Below are positions 8,811-18,938 of a stretch of DNA of 64,000 nucleotides, one piece after another. The DNA lies in assembly GCA_903970555.1 (NCBI GenBank), contig CAJCJD010000008.1:1-64000 (forward strand), written 5' to 3'. The notes under the pieces were generated by a model, which saw nothing but the letters and a program-made list of their open reading frames with translations, ran no database searches and was not told the origin of the DNA. Position 1 is the stretch's first letter; each line of letters starts with the position of its first letter. The position numbers were made by a program, and so were the translations under genes. This DNA is from Vulcanimicrobiota bacterium. Its GTDB lineage: Bacteria > Pseudomonadota > Gammaproteobacteria > Xanthomonadales > Rhodanobacteraceae.

Positions 8811-9013
8811 GGGCCGATTGTAAGGGATCGAGATTACCGGTACCGGACCGCGTCGTGGGTCATGCCGGACAGTCACGCGATTGGCGGGGCGCGCGACAGC
8901 GTTCGCGCCCGCTTCGCGCTGTAGACGAGTACAGGGCGTGCCTTCATGCACTTGGGTCTGATGCGGATGAACTGCTAGCGTTGGGGCTTCCCTCGTGCAC
9001 CCGAAACGCCGCC

Positions 9014-11068
9014 ATGCTCAAACCCACCCGTCTGTTTCTGCCCTTGCTGGCAGCCGTGCTCGCCCCCGTCGCCGCAGCGGACACGCATAGTGCGACCGAT
9101 CCACGTATCGACACCCTGCTTACCCAGCTCGGCAAAGTCCGCGACGTGGCTGAAGTGGCGTTATCACCGGACGGCCATCAACTGGCGTGGGTGGTGGAGA
9201 CGAATGGCAAGCCCGGCATCGTACTGGCCGATGCCAACGGCCAGCATGCCCATAGCGTCGCTCTGGCGGCCAAGCCGGGTACCTGCAGCGAGAACGGTTT
9301 GGCGTGGGCGCCCGACTCGCGGCACCTTGCCTTCTTGTCCAACTGCGCCAGTTCGCGCATGGGCATGGGCGGCAACAAGCAGCCGGATATCTACGTGCTC
9401 GACACGCAGTCGCAGGACAAGGCCACCCACCTTTCGAGCCTGACGGGTTTTGCGCACGCGCTAAGTTGGGCGCCGGATGGCAAGACGCTTGGGCTTCTTT
9501 ATGTCGAAGGCGCAACGCGTCGCGCGAGTGCCTTGGCGGCTGCGAAACCCGCTACCGGCGAAATCGGCGTGGAAGGCATCGAAGTGCAGCGCGTAGCCAC
9601 CGTGCCTGCGGAAGGCGGCGCACCACAATCGGTGACACCGGCGGACAGCTACGTCTACGAATTCAGTTGGGCGCCCGACAGCAAGCGCGTGGCCTACGTT
9701 GCCGCGCCTGCGCCTGGCGACAACAACTGGTGGATCGCACAGCTCTATGTACAGGATGCGCAGTCCAACGCAACGCGCACTGCAGTGGTCGATCCGCACA
9801 CGGTAAGCGGTTCGCTGCATGGATTGCAGATCGCGCTGCCGCGTTGGTCGCCGGACGGTTCGCGCATCGCGTTTATCGGTGGCCTGATGAGCGATGAGGG
9901 CTCGACTGGCGGCGACCTTTACAGCGTTGCCGCTCATGGCGGTGCGCCGGTCGATCTCACGCCTGGCATCCACGTTACACCCGCGTGGTTCAGCTGGACT
10001 TCGCCGCAATCCATGCTGGTGAACCAAGTCGACAACGGTCAGTTGCAGTTGGCGGAATACGACGTGCAGGCCGATAGCGCGAAGCAAAAGCGCGTGCTGT
10101 TCACCGCGCCGGGTTCTATCGGCGATGGCACAGCTGTCGCCGCGCTGTCCCTGTCCGCCGATCACTCGTATGTCGCATTCGGCCAATCGTCCTTCGACGT
10201 CGCGCCTGAAGTGTACGCCGGCCCTGTTGGCGATCAGATTCCGAAGGCTGTTACCGCCATCAACGCCGATCTGAAACCCAGCTGGGGCAAGGCGCGTTCG
10301 GTCGAGTGGGACAACGATGGTTTCCACGTGCAGGGTTGGCTGCTTTATCCGGCCAATTACGATCCGAGCAAGCACTATCCGATGATCGTGAATGTGCACG
10401 GCGGTCCTTCTGCAGCCGTCGTGCCGCGTTGGCCGTCCGTGGGTTACGGCGCCGCACCGTTCTCGACGCTGGGGTACTTCGTCTTTATGACCAACCCGCG
10501 CGGCAGCTACGGCGAAGGCGAAGCGTTCGTGCAGGCCAATCGCAAGGACTTCGGCTATGGCGATCTGCGCGACACGCTCGCTGGCGTGGATGCGGTAGAG
10601 AAGATGGTACCGGTTGACGACCATCGCCTTGGCCTTACCGGCTGGAGCTACGGCGGCTTCATGAGCATGTTCGCGCCGACGCAGACGCAGCGTTTCCGCG
10701 CCGTGGTCGCTGGTGCCGGCATTGCTAACTGGCAGAGTTATTACGGCCAGAATCTTATCGACCAGTGGATGGTGCCGTTCTTCGGCGCATCGGTGTACGA
10801 CGACCCGGCGGTCTACGCGAAGAGCTCGGCGATCAACTTCATCAAGAAGGTGAAAACACCAACACTGATCGTGGTGGGCGAGCGCGACGCGGAATGTCCC
10901 GCACCGCAGTCGTTCGAATACTGGCACGCGTTGCGCGCGCTGGGCGTGCCGACGTCGTTGGTGGTGTATCCCAACGAAGGGCATCATTTCTATAACCCGG
11001 TGAACCAGCGTGACGTGTTGCAGCGTGCGCTGAATTGGTTCGAGAAATATCTGCCACCGGGTCAGTAA
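9014..11068 (+). CDS. S9 family (prolyl oligopeptidase-type) serine peptidase, secreted
   Basis: 684 residues from ATG 9014. An N-terminal hydrophobic signal (FLPLLAAVLAPVAAADTHS) suggests periplasmic export. Residues 30-430 form a WD40/TolB-like beta-propeller with repeated WAPDSRH, WAPDGKT and WSPDGSR strings, which is the gating domain of S9C acylaminoacyl/dipeptidyl peptidases. The C-terminal alpha/beta hydrolase holds the triad Ser545 in GWSYGG, Asp625 in GERDAE and His657 in NEGHHF. It likely trims oligopeptides in the periplasm. The longer frame opening at 8795 runs back over the exonuclease promoter and is rejected as a start. The gene is followed by a strong bidirectional hairpin. 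Confidence 0.92.
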   Translation: MLKPTRLFLPLLAAVLAPVAAADTHSATDPRIDTLLTQLGKVRDVAEVALSPDGHQLAWVVETNGKPGIVLADANGQHAHSVALAAKPGTCSENGLAWAPDSRHLAFLSNCASSRMGMGGNKQPDIYVLDTQSQDKATHLSSLTGFAHALSWAPDGKTLGLLYVEGATRRASALAAAKPATGEIGVEGIEVQRVATVPAEGGAPQSVTPADSYVYEFSWAPDSKRVAYVAAPAPGDNNWWIAQLYVQDAQSNATRTAVVDPHTVSGSLHGLQIALPRWSPDGSRIAFIGGLMSDEGSTGGDLYSVAAHGGAPVDLTPGIHVTPAWFSWTSPQSMLVNQVDNGQLQLAEYDVQADSAKQKRVLFTAPGSIGDGTAVAALSLSADHSYVAFGQSSFDVAPEVYAGPVGDQIPKAVTAINADLKPSWGKARSVEWDNDGFHVQGWLLYPANYDPSKHYPMIVNVHGGPSAAVVPRWPSVGYGAAPFSTLGYFVFMTNPRGSYGEGEAFVQANRKDFGYGDLRDTLAGVDAVEKMVPVDDHRLGLTGWSYGGFMSMFAPTQTQRFRAVVAGAGIANWQSYYGQNLIDQWMVPFFGASVYDDPAVYAKSSAINFIKKVKTPTLIVVGERDAECPAPQSFEYWHALRALGVPTSLVVYPNEGHHFYNPVNQRDVLQRALNWFEKYLPPGQ

Positions 11069-11077
11069 ATCGTTTCG

Positions 11078-11110
11078 ACTTCTCCTTCCTGCGATGCGGG
11101 AAGGAGAAGT
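11078..11110. terminator. Bidirectional hairpin between convergent genes
   Basis: ACTTCTCCTTCC (11078-11089) pairs perfectly with GGAAGGAGAAGT (11099-11110) around a 9-base loop. It fills the gap between the S9 peptidase and radical SAM genes. There is no T run on either side, so termination may be helped by Rho. Confidence 0.6.
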
Positions 11111-12193
11111 TCAGAACAGTTCGCCTTGCGGCGACGATTTCCGCGGCGTCACAAAGCGCGACGTGTCCAACTGAAGTTCGCGCGCACGGCCAAAACCGTG
11201 ACGACGACAGGCAAGCTCGAAGCGTCGTCGCAACAATTCCGCGAACACGCCTTGGCCGCGCATGCGTGTGGCGAAATTGCTGTCGTAATCGCGACCGTCA
11301 TTCATTTGCTGCACTAGGCTCATAACGTGTGCTGCACGCTCCGGTGCGTGCAGCGCAAGCCACTCGCGAAAGAGTGCTTTCAACTCGTAAGGCAGGCGAA
11401 GCACGGTGTAGCCGGCGCTTGTCGCACCGGCATCGGCCGCCTCCTCCAGCACCGCTTCCATATAGCGATCGTTCAACGCCGGAATGATCGGTGCTACCAA
11501 CACGCCTGCCGGTACGCCTGCTTCGGCCAATGCACGAATGGTTTTGATGCGCCGATGCGGCGCACTCGCGCGCGGCTCAAGTTTCGCTGCCAAATGGTTG
11601 TCCAGCGAATTTACCGATACGAAAACTTGCACGAGATTCTCACGCGCCATCGGTACGAGGATATCCAGATCGCGCTCGACCAATGCGTTCTTCGTAACGA
11701 TCGTGCAGGGATGATGGCACTCGGCCAACACCTGCAAAGCGGCACGGGTGAGCCGCCAGCGTTTTTCTATCGGCTGATAGGGATCGGTATTGCTGCCGAT
11801 GTTGATGGGATTGACCACATAACTCGGCTTGGAAAGATCCGCGCGCAGTACATCCGCTAGATTGGTTTTGGCGCGCAGCTTGGTTTCGAAATCGAGTCCC
11901 GGCGATAAGTTGAGATAACTGTGGCTGGGTCGCGCAAAACAATATATGCACCCGTGCTCACATCCGCGATAAGGATTCATCGCCTGGGTGAAGTGGATGT
12001 CCGGCGAATCGTTGCGCGTGATCACGCTGCGCGCGCATTCCTCGGTGACTTCCGTGCGCGGACGTGGACGCTCTTCATCGAGCATCGCGTGTTGCCAGCC
12101 ATCGTCTTCGGCCTGATGCCGAATGGTCTCGAAGCGTCCTTGCGGATTGGAAGCGGCTCCGCGACCTTTGAATGCGTGTGGAAGATCGACCAT
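11111..12193 (-). CDS. PA0069 family radical SAM protein
   Basis: 360 residues. The radical SAM cluster motif is the variant CEHGCIYC with Cys78, Cys82 and Cys85, within the string NPYRGCEHGC that typifies the PA0069/SplB-like group. The TIM-barrel part continues with NIGSNTDPYQPIE and TIVTKN. The family is widespread in proteobacteria, but its reaction is not established; relation to spore photoproduct lyase led to DNA-repair guesses. The gene lies 41 bases downstream of a patatin gene on the same strand, so the two are probably co-transcribed, although no functional link is known. Confidence 0.9.
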   Translation of the reverse strand: MVDLPHAFKGRGAASNPQGRFETIRHQAEDDGWQHAMLDEERPRPRTEVTEECARSVITRNDSPDIHFTQAMNPYRGCEHGCIYCFARPSHSYLNLSPGLDFETKLRAKTNLADVLRADLSKPSYVVNPINIGSNTDPYQPIEKRWRLTRAALQVLAECHHPCTIVTKNALVERDLDILVPMARENLVQVFVSVNSLDNHLAAKLEPRASAPHRRIKTIRALAEAGVPAGVLVAPIIPALNDRYMEAVLEEAADAGATSAGYTVLRLPYELKALFREWLALHAPERAAHVMSLVQQMNDGRDYDSNFATRMRGQGVFAELLRRRFELACRRHGFGRARELQLDTSRFVTPRKSSPQGELF

Positions 12194-12234
12194 CTGCCTA
12201 TGATGCGCGCGCGCGATCTCATTCGTCGCGACAC

Positions 12235-14442
12235 TTAGGGTTGCGTTGCATTGCGCAGTTGTTGGCCAAGCCAGTTTGTCATCGCGGTTAGCGGATAGTT
12301 TTGGTGCAGCTGCCGATGCATTTCGTCAAAGACGGGCGGCGATATGGTCCAGCCCAGTGGGAGCGGGTAATTGCCTGGACATAGGCGCATGTGCCAGAGC
12401 ACATCGCCGTTGGCGGAATCGGCGGCGTCGATGTGCAGGGACGAAAGCAATTCGGCACGGGCGAATTCGCCACGAGCATCGCGGGTATCGAGCAACGCTA
12501 CGGCTGGCGCTGTGACGTCACCATAGCTTCCACGTTCGGTCTGACTTGGCGCGCGAGGACACGCTGCGGAGTACAGCGGCAACGGTTGATTGGAATCGTG
12601 CGCGTCGACGAAATCGTGCAGGCTCGGATCGTTGCTGATGTGGAGCACAATGAAGCGGATCGGCTGCCCTTGGTGTGTGGCGATGGCGCGAAAGCGTTGC
12701 ATGATCTCGCGTAATGTCGTCGTGCCCGAATTTTCGAAATAGCCGCCATCGACAAGCTGCAGAGTTGCCGGTGTAGGGGCCTGATTGACGGCTATGGCGG
12801 TTTGCAGCGTCCCCGCCGGGCTCAAGTAAGTGAAGCGCGCGCTATTGAGCACGGCTTCGCTTAGCGGCAGACGCGGATCGAGCCAGCGCGAACCGTCATA
12901 GGCCGTGGTCCACGGACTGTCGGCGAACGGCCGAAACGGATCCTCCACGAAGCGCCAGCCTTGGCCGACCGTCGTGCTGTTGAAGAACAAGGCCGGCACA
13001 TTTGCGTTCAAGCTTCCGTCGGCATGCTCATAGAGCGTCGCAAAGGGCTGCGCAAACATCGTGACACCTTGTTCCTGCGCCGCCTGTTCCCACGCGCGCG
13101 TGAGCGCCCGACCACGATCGTCGAACAAGGCGCCCGGCAGCCAACGTTGCGTGAAGTCGACGAACCATGCGTTGGCCATCACTGGCGCGAGGAAGTCGTG
13201 GTTGAGGATGCGTTCGCTGCGTGTTTGTGCGGATAAACCTGTCTGTGGCGTGGCCTGTAAGGAAGCAACGTAAGTGGCTAGACCAAGACTACCGCCGGAT
13301 ACGCCGCTTCCCGCGAACAGATAACGCTCGAACAGTGGTTCGCCGCCATTCGGCGTTGACGATGTATCGATCAGCGCGGTGAAACGGCTCAGTACCATGG
13401 CCGTCCACGCGGCGCTACGCAGACCGCCACCTTCGGTCGATACCACAATGACTGGACATGCGCGCTGCGGCACGCAGCGAGTGGTTAGCCACGTCTGGGC
13501 GTAGGCATCGAAATCGGGACGACTTTCCGGCGGCGGCGCCTCGGGTCGTTGATGCGTGCTCATGGACGGATACTGACGCACGCGATGATTGTCGTTGAGG
13601 TGCGTCGCGTGCAAACACACTGCCGTGAGCATAAGTAGACTGATCAGCGGTACACCGCGGCGATCGGCAAGCATGCACAAAAAGCCGCCACTCATGCAGA
13701 AGAAACTGCCCGTGATCATCAGGACGGCCAGCGTGCCCATGCCGTCGAACTGACGTGGCTGCACAACCACCAGCACTGTGATCAGCACATTCAACATCAA
13801 CACGGCGAGGAACAAGCTCAGTGGCAGCGTGCCGAGCACGGTGATGGATTCGACGCGCGGCTCGATGGCGTTTGCCCCGTGTACGCCTCGGGCCGACAGA
13901 CGTGCTTTCAACAGCCATTGCCGCCCGATGAAGAAGACGATCAGCGCGGCCGCTTCCATCGACAGGCCGATGGCACGCAGGTCACGTCGATGACATTGCT
14001 CGGCGGTGCTGCAGGTGGCGTGTGGCGTGCTTCGCAAAGCCATCAGATAGCCGAACACCACCAACATCGGCACGGCGGCGCCGAGCAATCGCGGTATCCA
14101 CTGCCGTAACGGCGCAGCGCGCGGGTCCTGTAGGGCTGGCCAGCGCGGATAGATCAGCCGGTAGGCGTTATGCGTGGTGTACCAGATGGCCAAGCCGGCG
14201 ATCGCGGCTGTCGCCAACAGGAATAGATAGCGGGTGCTGCTGGGATCTGCCCACATGGCGATCAGGAACAATTCGGTGGCCTGATCGACGTTGCTGATCA
14301 CCAATGTCGCGAGTACCAGCACCAGCAGCGACACGCGGATCGGCTTGCCATGATCCAGCCCGACGGCCACCCAATCGATAGCTTGCAGCACGAGCTGTCT
14401 CAAGCGATGTGGCGCGGGCGCGGATGCATTCGGGTCAGCCAT
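12235..14442 (-). CDS. Membrane-anchored patatin-like phospholipase
   Basis: 735 residues. The first 285 residues hold about seven transmembrane segments (roughly 35-50, 55-65, 72-88, 118-136, 158-175, 200-228 and 235-280). The rest is a patatin-type lipid acyl hydrolase. The oxyanion loop is EGGGLR (338-342), the nucleophile elbow is GVSGG with Ser382, and the catalytic Asp lies in VDGGYFENSG near 570. The family hydrolyses phospholipid or neutral-lipid acyl chains. Fusion to a long multi-span anchor is unlike secreted or RssA-like patatins and would place the active site at the inner membrane. It is co-oriented with the radical SAM gene and divergent from a tiny membrane protein. Physiological substrate unknown. 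Confidence 0.85.
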   Translation of the reverse strand: MADPNASAPAPHRLRQLVLQAIDWVAVGLDHGKPIRVSLLVLVLATLVISNVDQATELFLIAMWADPSSTRYLFLLATAAIAGLAIWYTTHNAYRLIYPRWPALQDPRAAPLRQWIPRLLGAAVPMLVVFGYLMALRSTPHATCSTAEQCHRRDLRAIGLSMEAAALIVFFIGRQWLLKARLSARGVHGANAIEPRVESITVLGTLPLSLFLAVLMLNVLITVLVVVQPRQFDGMGTLAVLMITGSFFCMSGGFLCMLADRRGVPLISLLMLTAVCLHATHLNDNHRVRQYPSMSTHQRPEAPPPESRPDFDAYAQTWLTTRCVPQRACPVIVVSTEGGGLRSAAWTAMVLSRFTALIDTSSTPNGGEPLFERYLFAGSGVSGGSLGLATYVASLQATPQTGLSAQTRSERILNHDFLAPVMANAWFVDFTQRWLPGALFDDRGRALTRAWEQAAQEQGVTMFAQPFATLYEHADGSLNANVPALFFNSTTVGQGWRFVEDPFRPFADSPWTTAYDGSRWLDPRLPLSEAVLNSARFTYLSPAGTLQTAIAVNQAPTPATLQLVDGGYFENSGTTTLREIMQRFRAIATHQGQPIRFIVLHISNDPSLHDFVDAHDSNQPLPLYSAACPRAPSQTERGSYGDVTAPAVALLDTRDARGEFARAELLSSLHIDAADSANGDVLWHMRLCPGNYPLPLGWTISPPVFDEMHRQLHQNYPLTAMTNWLGQQLRNATQP

Positions 14443-14582
14443 CGTTCCATGTCTCGCCGCTGTCTGATCGGTGGGTCATCTTAAAGGGAGACGCGTATCG
14501 AGCCGGTGCAGGGCATCGCATTTCCGGATGGGCCGCGGCAGTATCATGCGCCGTAGCGGAATCGTCGACGAAAGGGATCGTC

Positions 14583-14804
14583 ATGCGATGGTTGTGGCTG
14601 CTTGCAACACTACTTTCATGGGTGCTGTGCTTCACTCGCCACGGTCCCGGCGCCATGGCGTTCTGGTTGCTGGTCGGCATCTTTGGGATGATTGCCACCA
14701 CGCTGGCTTTCGCGCAGGCGCGGATCGAGGCCAACACGCAGCCAGATTTGCGAATTGAGCTGATGCGTCATACGCAAGACAAGGAAAGGCCGCCACAATC
14801 GTGA
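14583..14804 (+). CDS. Small two-span membrane protein
   Basis: 73 residues from ATG 14583 with AAGGG upstream. Two hydrophobic segments (about 2-18 and 24-44) are followed by a short charged tail (ELMRHTQDKERP). There is no recognisable family motif. It lies between the divergent patatin gene and acs, and starts 140 bases from the patatin start. A longer frame from 14409 overlaps the patatin start and is not preferred. Confidence 0.6.
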   Translation: MRWLWLLATLLSWVLCFTRHGPGAMAFWLLVGIFGMIATTLAFAQARIEANTQPDLRIELMRHTQDKERPPQS

Positions 14805-14929
14805 TGCTGCACTGCAACTTTGGCGGTTTAGCCACCTAAACGCTACACTCGAATGGTTGATGCCTTCGCGAAGGTGTCGCGCGGTTTCCACTGAGTGCGC
14901 TCCCGGTGAGCGGTGAGCAGGAGGCAAGC

Positions 14930-16870
14930 ATGTCCAAGGTCTATCCGGTTGATCCCGCATTCGCTGCGAAGGCGCATCTGCGCAAAGCCGACTACGAACG
15001 GTTGTATGCCGAATCGGTGAAGGACCCCGAAGGTTTCTGGGGGCGCATCGGTGAGCGGCTTGAATGGGTGAAGAAGCCCACGCACATCCGCGACGTTTCC
15101 TTCAATCCGGAAGACCTGCACATCCGCTGGTATGACGATGGCGAGCTGAATGTCTCGGCCAACTGCCTGGATCGCCATCTGGCTACGCGTGGCGACAAGA
15201 CGGCGATTATCTTCGAAGGCGATGACCCGGCCGATTCGCGCCGCATCACCTACCGAGAGCTGCACGCCGAGGTTTGCAAGTTTGCGAACACGCTCAAGCA
15301 TCTTGGCGTAGCCAAGGGCGATCGCGTAGCGATCTACATGCCGATGATTCCCGAAGCGGCTGTGGCGATGCTCGCGTGTGCGCGTATCGGCGCTATTCAT
15401 TCGGTGGTTTTCGGCGGCTTCTCGCCCGATTCGTTGGCGGGCCGCATTGCCGATTCCACTGCCAAACTGGTGGTGACGGCGGACGAAGGCGTACGTGGCG
15501 GCAAGAGGATTCCGCTCAAGGCGAATGTCGACGCCGCGCTGGAGCGCCCAGGTACGAACAGCGTGGAAACCGTCGTTGTCGTGCGCCGTACGGGCGCCGC
15601 AGTGCCGATGCAATCCCCACGCGACCGCTATTACCACGTGCTGATGGAAGGCCAGTCAGCCGATTGCCCGCCGGAACCGGTCGAAGCGGAACATCCGCTG
15701 TTCATCCTCTACACCTCCGGTTCGACCGGCCAGCCCAAGGGCGTGCTGCACACGTCCGGTGGCTATCTGGTGTATGCGAGCTTCACGCACGAGCTGGTGT
15801 TCGATCTGCGTGAGGAGGATGTCTATTGGTGCACCGCCGACGTCGGCTGGGTCACCGGACACAGCTATGTGGTCTACGGGCCGCTCGCCAATGGCGCGAC
15901 CACCGTGATGTTCGACGGCGTGCCGAATTACCCCGATTTCAGCCGCTTCTGGCAGGTCGTCGACAAGCACAAGGTGACGTTGTTCTACACCGCGCCGACG
16001 GCGATTCGCGCGCTGATGCGCGAAGGCGAAGCGCCGGTGAAGAAATGTTCGCGCGCAAGCTTGCGCCTACTTGGATCGGTGGGTGAGCCGATCAACCCGG
16101 AGGCGTGGGAGTGGTATTACCGCGTGGTGGGCGACAGTCGTTGCCCGATCGTGGATACGTGGTGGCAAACCGAGACCGGCGGCATCCTGATCACGCCACT
16201 GGCGGGCGCCATCGATGCCAAGCCCGGCTCGGCCACCTTGCCGTTCTTCGGCATCAAGCCCGCCGTGGTGGACGCCGCAGGTACCGTGCTGGAGGGTGCA
16301 GCGGAAGGCAATTTGCTGATTACCGATTCGTGGCCAGGCCAGATGCGCACGGTCTATGGCGATCACCAGCGTTTCATCGATACGTATTTCAAGGCGTATC
16401 CAGGGAATTACTTCACCGGCGACGGCGCGCGCCGCGACGAAGACGGTTATTACTGGATCACCGGCCGCGTCGATGATGTGATCAACGTGTCGGGCCATCG
16501 CATCGGCACCGCCGAGGTCGAAAGCGCTCTGGTGGCACATCCGAAAGTCGCGGAAGCGGCGGTGGTTGGATGTCCGCACGAGATCAAGGGCCAGGGCATT
16601 TATGCTTATGTCACCTTGGTGGCCGGCGAGCAAGGCAACGACGATTTGCGCAAGGAGTTGGTCGCTTGGGTGCGCAAGGAAATCGGCCCGATCGCCACGC
16701 CCGATTACATCCAGTGGGCGCCGGGGCTGCCCAAGACGCGTTCGGGAAAGATCATGCGCCGCATCCTGCGCAAGATCGGCGAGAACCAGCCCGATCAACT
16801 CGGTGATATATCCACCTTGGCAGATCCTGGCGTGGTGAAGAACCTGGTCGACGAGCGCTTGATTCGCTAA
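14930..16870 (+). CDS. acs: Acetyl-CoA synthetase (AMP-forming)
   Basis: 646 residues from ATG 14930, which has a perfect AGGAGG site; an in-frame ATG at 14906 is rejected. The enzyme converts acetate, ATP and CoA to acetyl-CoA via acetyl-AMP. The ANL-superfamily phosphate loop [11 protein letters not shown] lies near residue 265, the [10 protein letters not shown] motif near 413, and the acetylation-controlled lysine is Lys607 in TRSGKIMRR. Length matches the Acs norm of about 650. It is followed 70 bases later by a phosphopantetheinyl transferase. Regulation by lysine acetylation at Lys607 is expected from the family. Confidence 0.95.
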   Translation: MSKVYPVDPAFAAKAHLRKADYERLYAESVKDPEGFWGRIGERLEWVKKPTHIRDVSFNPEDLHIRWYDDGELNVSANCLDRHLATRGDKTAIIFEGDDPADSRRITYRELHAEVCKFANTLKHLGVAKGDRVAIYMPMIPEAAVAMLACARIGAIHSVVFGGFSPDSLAGRIADSTAKLVVTADEGVRGGKRIPLKANVDAALERPGTNSVETVVVVRRTGAAVPMQSPRDRYYHVLMEGQSADCPPEPVEAEHPLFILYTSGSTGQPKGVLHTSGGYLVYASFTHELVFDLREEDVYWCTADVGWVTGHSYVVYGPLANGATTVMFDGVPNYPDFSRFWQVVDKHKVTLFYTAPTAIRALMREGEAPVKKCSRASLRLLGSVGEPINPEAWEWYYRVVGDSRCPIVDTWWQTETGGILITPLAGAIDAKPGSATLPFFGIKPAVVDAAGTVLEGAAEGNLLITDSWPGQMRTVYGDHQRFIDTYFKAYPGNYFTGDGARRDEDGYYWITGRVDDVINVSGHRIGTAEVESALVAHPKVAEAAVVGCPHEIKGQGIYAYVTLVAGEQGNDDLRKELVAWVRKEIGPIATPDYIQWAPGLPKTRSGKIMRRILRKIGENQPDQLGDISTLADPGVVKNLVDERLIR

Positions 16871-16940
16871 GTCAGTGTTTGCCGCCGAGTGGTGATCGCT
16901 GCGCTTGTGTCGGGCAGCGGCGATCCGGCAGCATGTGCCC

Positions 16941-17582
16941 ATGCGAACATCCCTCGGCCATGATGTCGCCGGCATCGCTGCCGGCCTTGGCAAAGACAGT
17001 ATCCATCTGTGGCTGCTCGACTATCGTAGAGAGCAGCAACGAGAGCCGTTGCGCGCGTTGCTGGGCGTTTATCTTGGCTTGCCTGCCGATGCCGTGGTGT
17101 TGATTGACGACGAGCACGGGCGCCCGGAGTTGGCTGCTCCGTGGAATCAGTTCTTGCAGTTCAACTGGTCGCACAGTGTGGACAAGGCCATCATTGCGGT
17201 AGCGCATGGCGTTACACCGGGAATCGATATCGAGCGCATTCGACCGAGGCCGCGCGCCATGCTGTTGGCCGAGCGCTTCTTTCATCATGACGAAACTGCC
17301 GCTTTGCGCGCGCTCGACAGCACACAGCAAGAACGTGCATTTCTTGAGATCTGGACCTGTAAGGAGGCGGTGCTGAAAGCCGTGGGTCGAGGGATTGCTT
17401 TCGGCCTCGATCGTCTGTGCCTGCTCGCTACCCCAACTGCGCGTTTGCTATGGATTGACGGTGATGATGCCTCGCAATGGCAGCTCCGTCGTATCGACCT
17501 TGGCCCTGATCATGTTGCCAGCGTGGCGTGGCGTGGTTCGTCACGCAGCATCGACGTATGGACACTTGCCGCCAGCGCTTGA
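16941..17582 (+). CDS. 4'-phosphopantetheinyl transferase (Sfp type)
   Basis: 213 residues from ATG 16941; ATG 16933 is out of frame and a TTG at 16905 would add 12 residues. The enzyme transfers phosphopantetheine from CoA to a serine of carrier proteins. Diagnostic motifs are FNWSHS, GIDIERI (Mg2+ Asp and Glu) and EIWTCKEAVLKAVGRG. Length fits the Sfp/Gsp group and not the shorter AcpS group. It probably activates fatty-acid, siderophore or other carrier proteins. No biosynthetic cluster is near, so it may serve the whole genome. The start is the least certain point. Confidence 0.88.
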   Translation: MRTSLGHDVAGIAAGLGKDSIHLWLLDYRREQQREPLRALLGVYLGLPADAVVLIDDEHGRPELAAPWNQFLQFNWSHSVDKAIIAVAHGVTPGIDIERIRPRPRAMLLAERFFHHDETAALRALDSTQQERAFLEIWTCKEAVLKAVGRGIAFGLDRLCLLATPTARLLWIDGDDASQWQLRRIDLGPDHVASVAWRGSSRSIDVWTLAASA

Positions 17583-17625
17583 ACGGCGCACTGTGTCCGA
17601 CCCGTAACCTTTTCCTTCCCGATCC

Positions 17626-18369
17626 ATGACCCTGCTCAGCGTCAATCTCAACAAGATCGCCGTATTGCGCAACTCGCGTGGTGGCAACGAGCCCGATATC
17701 GCGCGCGCCGCCATAACCTGCATCGAAGCGGGTTGCGGTGGGATTACTGTGCATCCGCGACCGGATCTGCGCCATGTACGACCCGACGATGTACGCGCGC
17801 TGGCCGCGCTATTACGCGGGCGCGTCGAGTACAACATCGAGGGCAACCCGTTCGCGCAGCCACGCGGCCCGTACCCGGGTCTGATTGCATTGGCAAGGGA
17901 AGTGCGCCCGACCCAGGTGACACTGGTGCCTGACAGCGACGGGCAGATCACTTCCGATCATGGATTCGACCTGGCCAAAGACGCAGAGCGGCTGCGTCCC
18001 CTGGTCGCGGAACTGCGCGAGCTAGGTTGCCGTGTGAGCTTGTTTGTAGATCCAGGCGCAGCCGGCTTTGAACATGCCGTCGCCATCGGCGCGCAGCGCA
18101 TAGAAATCTACACCGGACCCTACGCAGAAGCCTTTGCTGAAGGCGACGCAGGCGAACAGCTTTCGTTGTGCGTGGATACCGCACGTCGCGCGCAACAAGC
18201 TGGGCTCGCGGTAAACGCTGGGCATGATCTCAGCCAGGCCAACCTCGGAACCTTGCGGGTCGCCATTCCTGGGCTAGCGGAAGTTTCGATTGGGCATGCC
18301 CTGATCGGCGAAGCGCTGTACGAGGGAATGTCGACCACCGTGCGTAATTATCTGCAAATTCTACGGTGA
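17626..18369 (+). CDS. pdxJ: Pyridoxine 5'-phosphate synthase
   Basis: 247 residues. PdxJ condenses 1-deoxyxylulose 5-phosphate with 3-amino-2-oxopropyl phosphate in the DXP-dependent vitamin B6 pathway. The TIM-barrel strings [33 protein letters not shown] and VNAGHDL match the family. It faces the exbD/exbB/tonB genes convergently, and this tonB-exbB-exbD-exbD-pdxJ neighbourhood is characteristic of Xanthomonadales. It starts 44 bases after the phosphopantetheinyl transferase, so a shared transcript is likely. Confidence 0.93.
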   Translation: MTLLSVNLNKIAVLRNSRGGNEPDIARAAITCIEAGCGGITVHPRPDLRHVRPDDVRALAALLRGRVEYNIEGNPFAQPRGPYPGLIALAREVRPTQVTLVPDSDGQITSDHGFDLAKDAERLRPLVAELRELGCRVSLFVDPGAAGFEHAVAIGAQRIEIYTGPYAEAFAEGDAGEQLSLCVDTARRAQQAGLAVNAGHDLSQANLGTLRVAIPGLAEVSIGHALIGEALYEGMSTTVRNYLQILR

Positions 18370-18370
18370 T

Positions 18371-18396
18371 AATGGCCGTCTGGACGGCTATTTATA
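18371..18396 (+). terminator. Terminator after pdxJ
   Basis: AATGGCCGT (18371-18379) pairs with ACGGCTATT (18384-18392) with one G:U pair and a 4-base loop, followed by TATAAAAT. It begins two bases after the pdxJ stop. Confidence 0.55.
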
Positions 18397-18434
18397 AAAT
18401 CGGCTTCGATCCCTTTGACGCTTCAATCCTATAA

Positions 18435-18465
18435 ACAGAAACCCCCGCCAGGGCGGGGGTTCTGT
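18435..18465. terminator. Strong GC-rich terminator shared by pdxJ and exbD2
   Basis: ACAGAAACCCCCGCC (18435-18449) pairs with GGCGGGGGTTCTGT (18452-18465) with one bulged A. Read on the minus strand it is followed by TTTAT, so it ends the leftward tonB-exb transcript. It may also back up pdxJ termination. Confidence 0.75.
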
Positions 18466-18512
18466 GGGTAACGCTTGGCTGCGATTGAATTGCTCCGGTC
18501 CAATCGCTGCTG

Positions 18513-18932
18513 TTACTGCCCGCTGCTGTCGGTGAAGCCGATCTTATTCAAGTTGTAGCTCTTGGCATCAGCCAACACGCGAGCAACGACCTGATAAGGA
18601 ACTTCATCAGCCGCATCGATCTGTACTTCCGGCTGATCCGCATCACTCTTGGTCGCAATGATCGCGATCTGCGTCTTCAGCTGCTGCTCGTCCACCGGGG
18701 TGTCGTTCCAATAGAACGCGCCCGACTGGTCGATCTTCAGATGCACCGGTTCCGGTGGATTGGTCGGCGGAATTACGTTCGGGTTCGGCTGCGGCAGGTC
18801 GATCTTGATCTTGTGCGTCATTATCGGCGCCGTGATCATGAAAATGATCAGCAGCACCAGCATCACGTCGACCAGCGGCGTGACGTTGATGTCGGCCATC
18901 GGGCCTTTGCCACTTCCGGTACTAAATGCCAT
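18513..18932 (-). CDS. exbD2: ExbD/TolR family biopolymer transport protein (second copy)
   Basis: 139 residues. A single N-terminal membrane span (VDVMLVLLIIFMITAPIM, about 22-39) contains the conserved protonatable Asp at VTPLVDVM. The rest is periplasmic. With ExbB it forms the proton-driven stator that energises TonB. It starts 6 bases after the end of the first exbD. In Xanthomonas campestris the second exbD is not essential for iron uptake but has host-related roles; whether that holds here is unknown. A terminator follows at 18435-18465. Confidence 0.9.
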   Translation of the reverse strand: MAFSTGSGKGPMADINVTPLVDVMLVLLIIFMITAPIMTHKIKIDLPQPNPNVIPPTNPPEPVHLKIDQSGAFYWNDTPVDEQQLKTQIAIIATKSDADQPEVQIDAADEVPYQVVARVLADAKSYNLNKIGFTDSSGQ

Positions 18933-18938
18933 GGCTCG

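Noticed and set aside
9461-10987. 508-codon open frame antisense to the S9 peptidase
   Set aside because: It lies entirely opposite a well-supported peptidase gene, is rich in His and Arg in a way typical of GC-rich antisense frames, and has no domain pattern.
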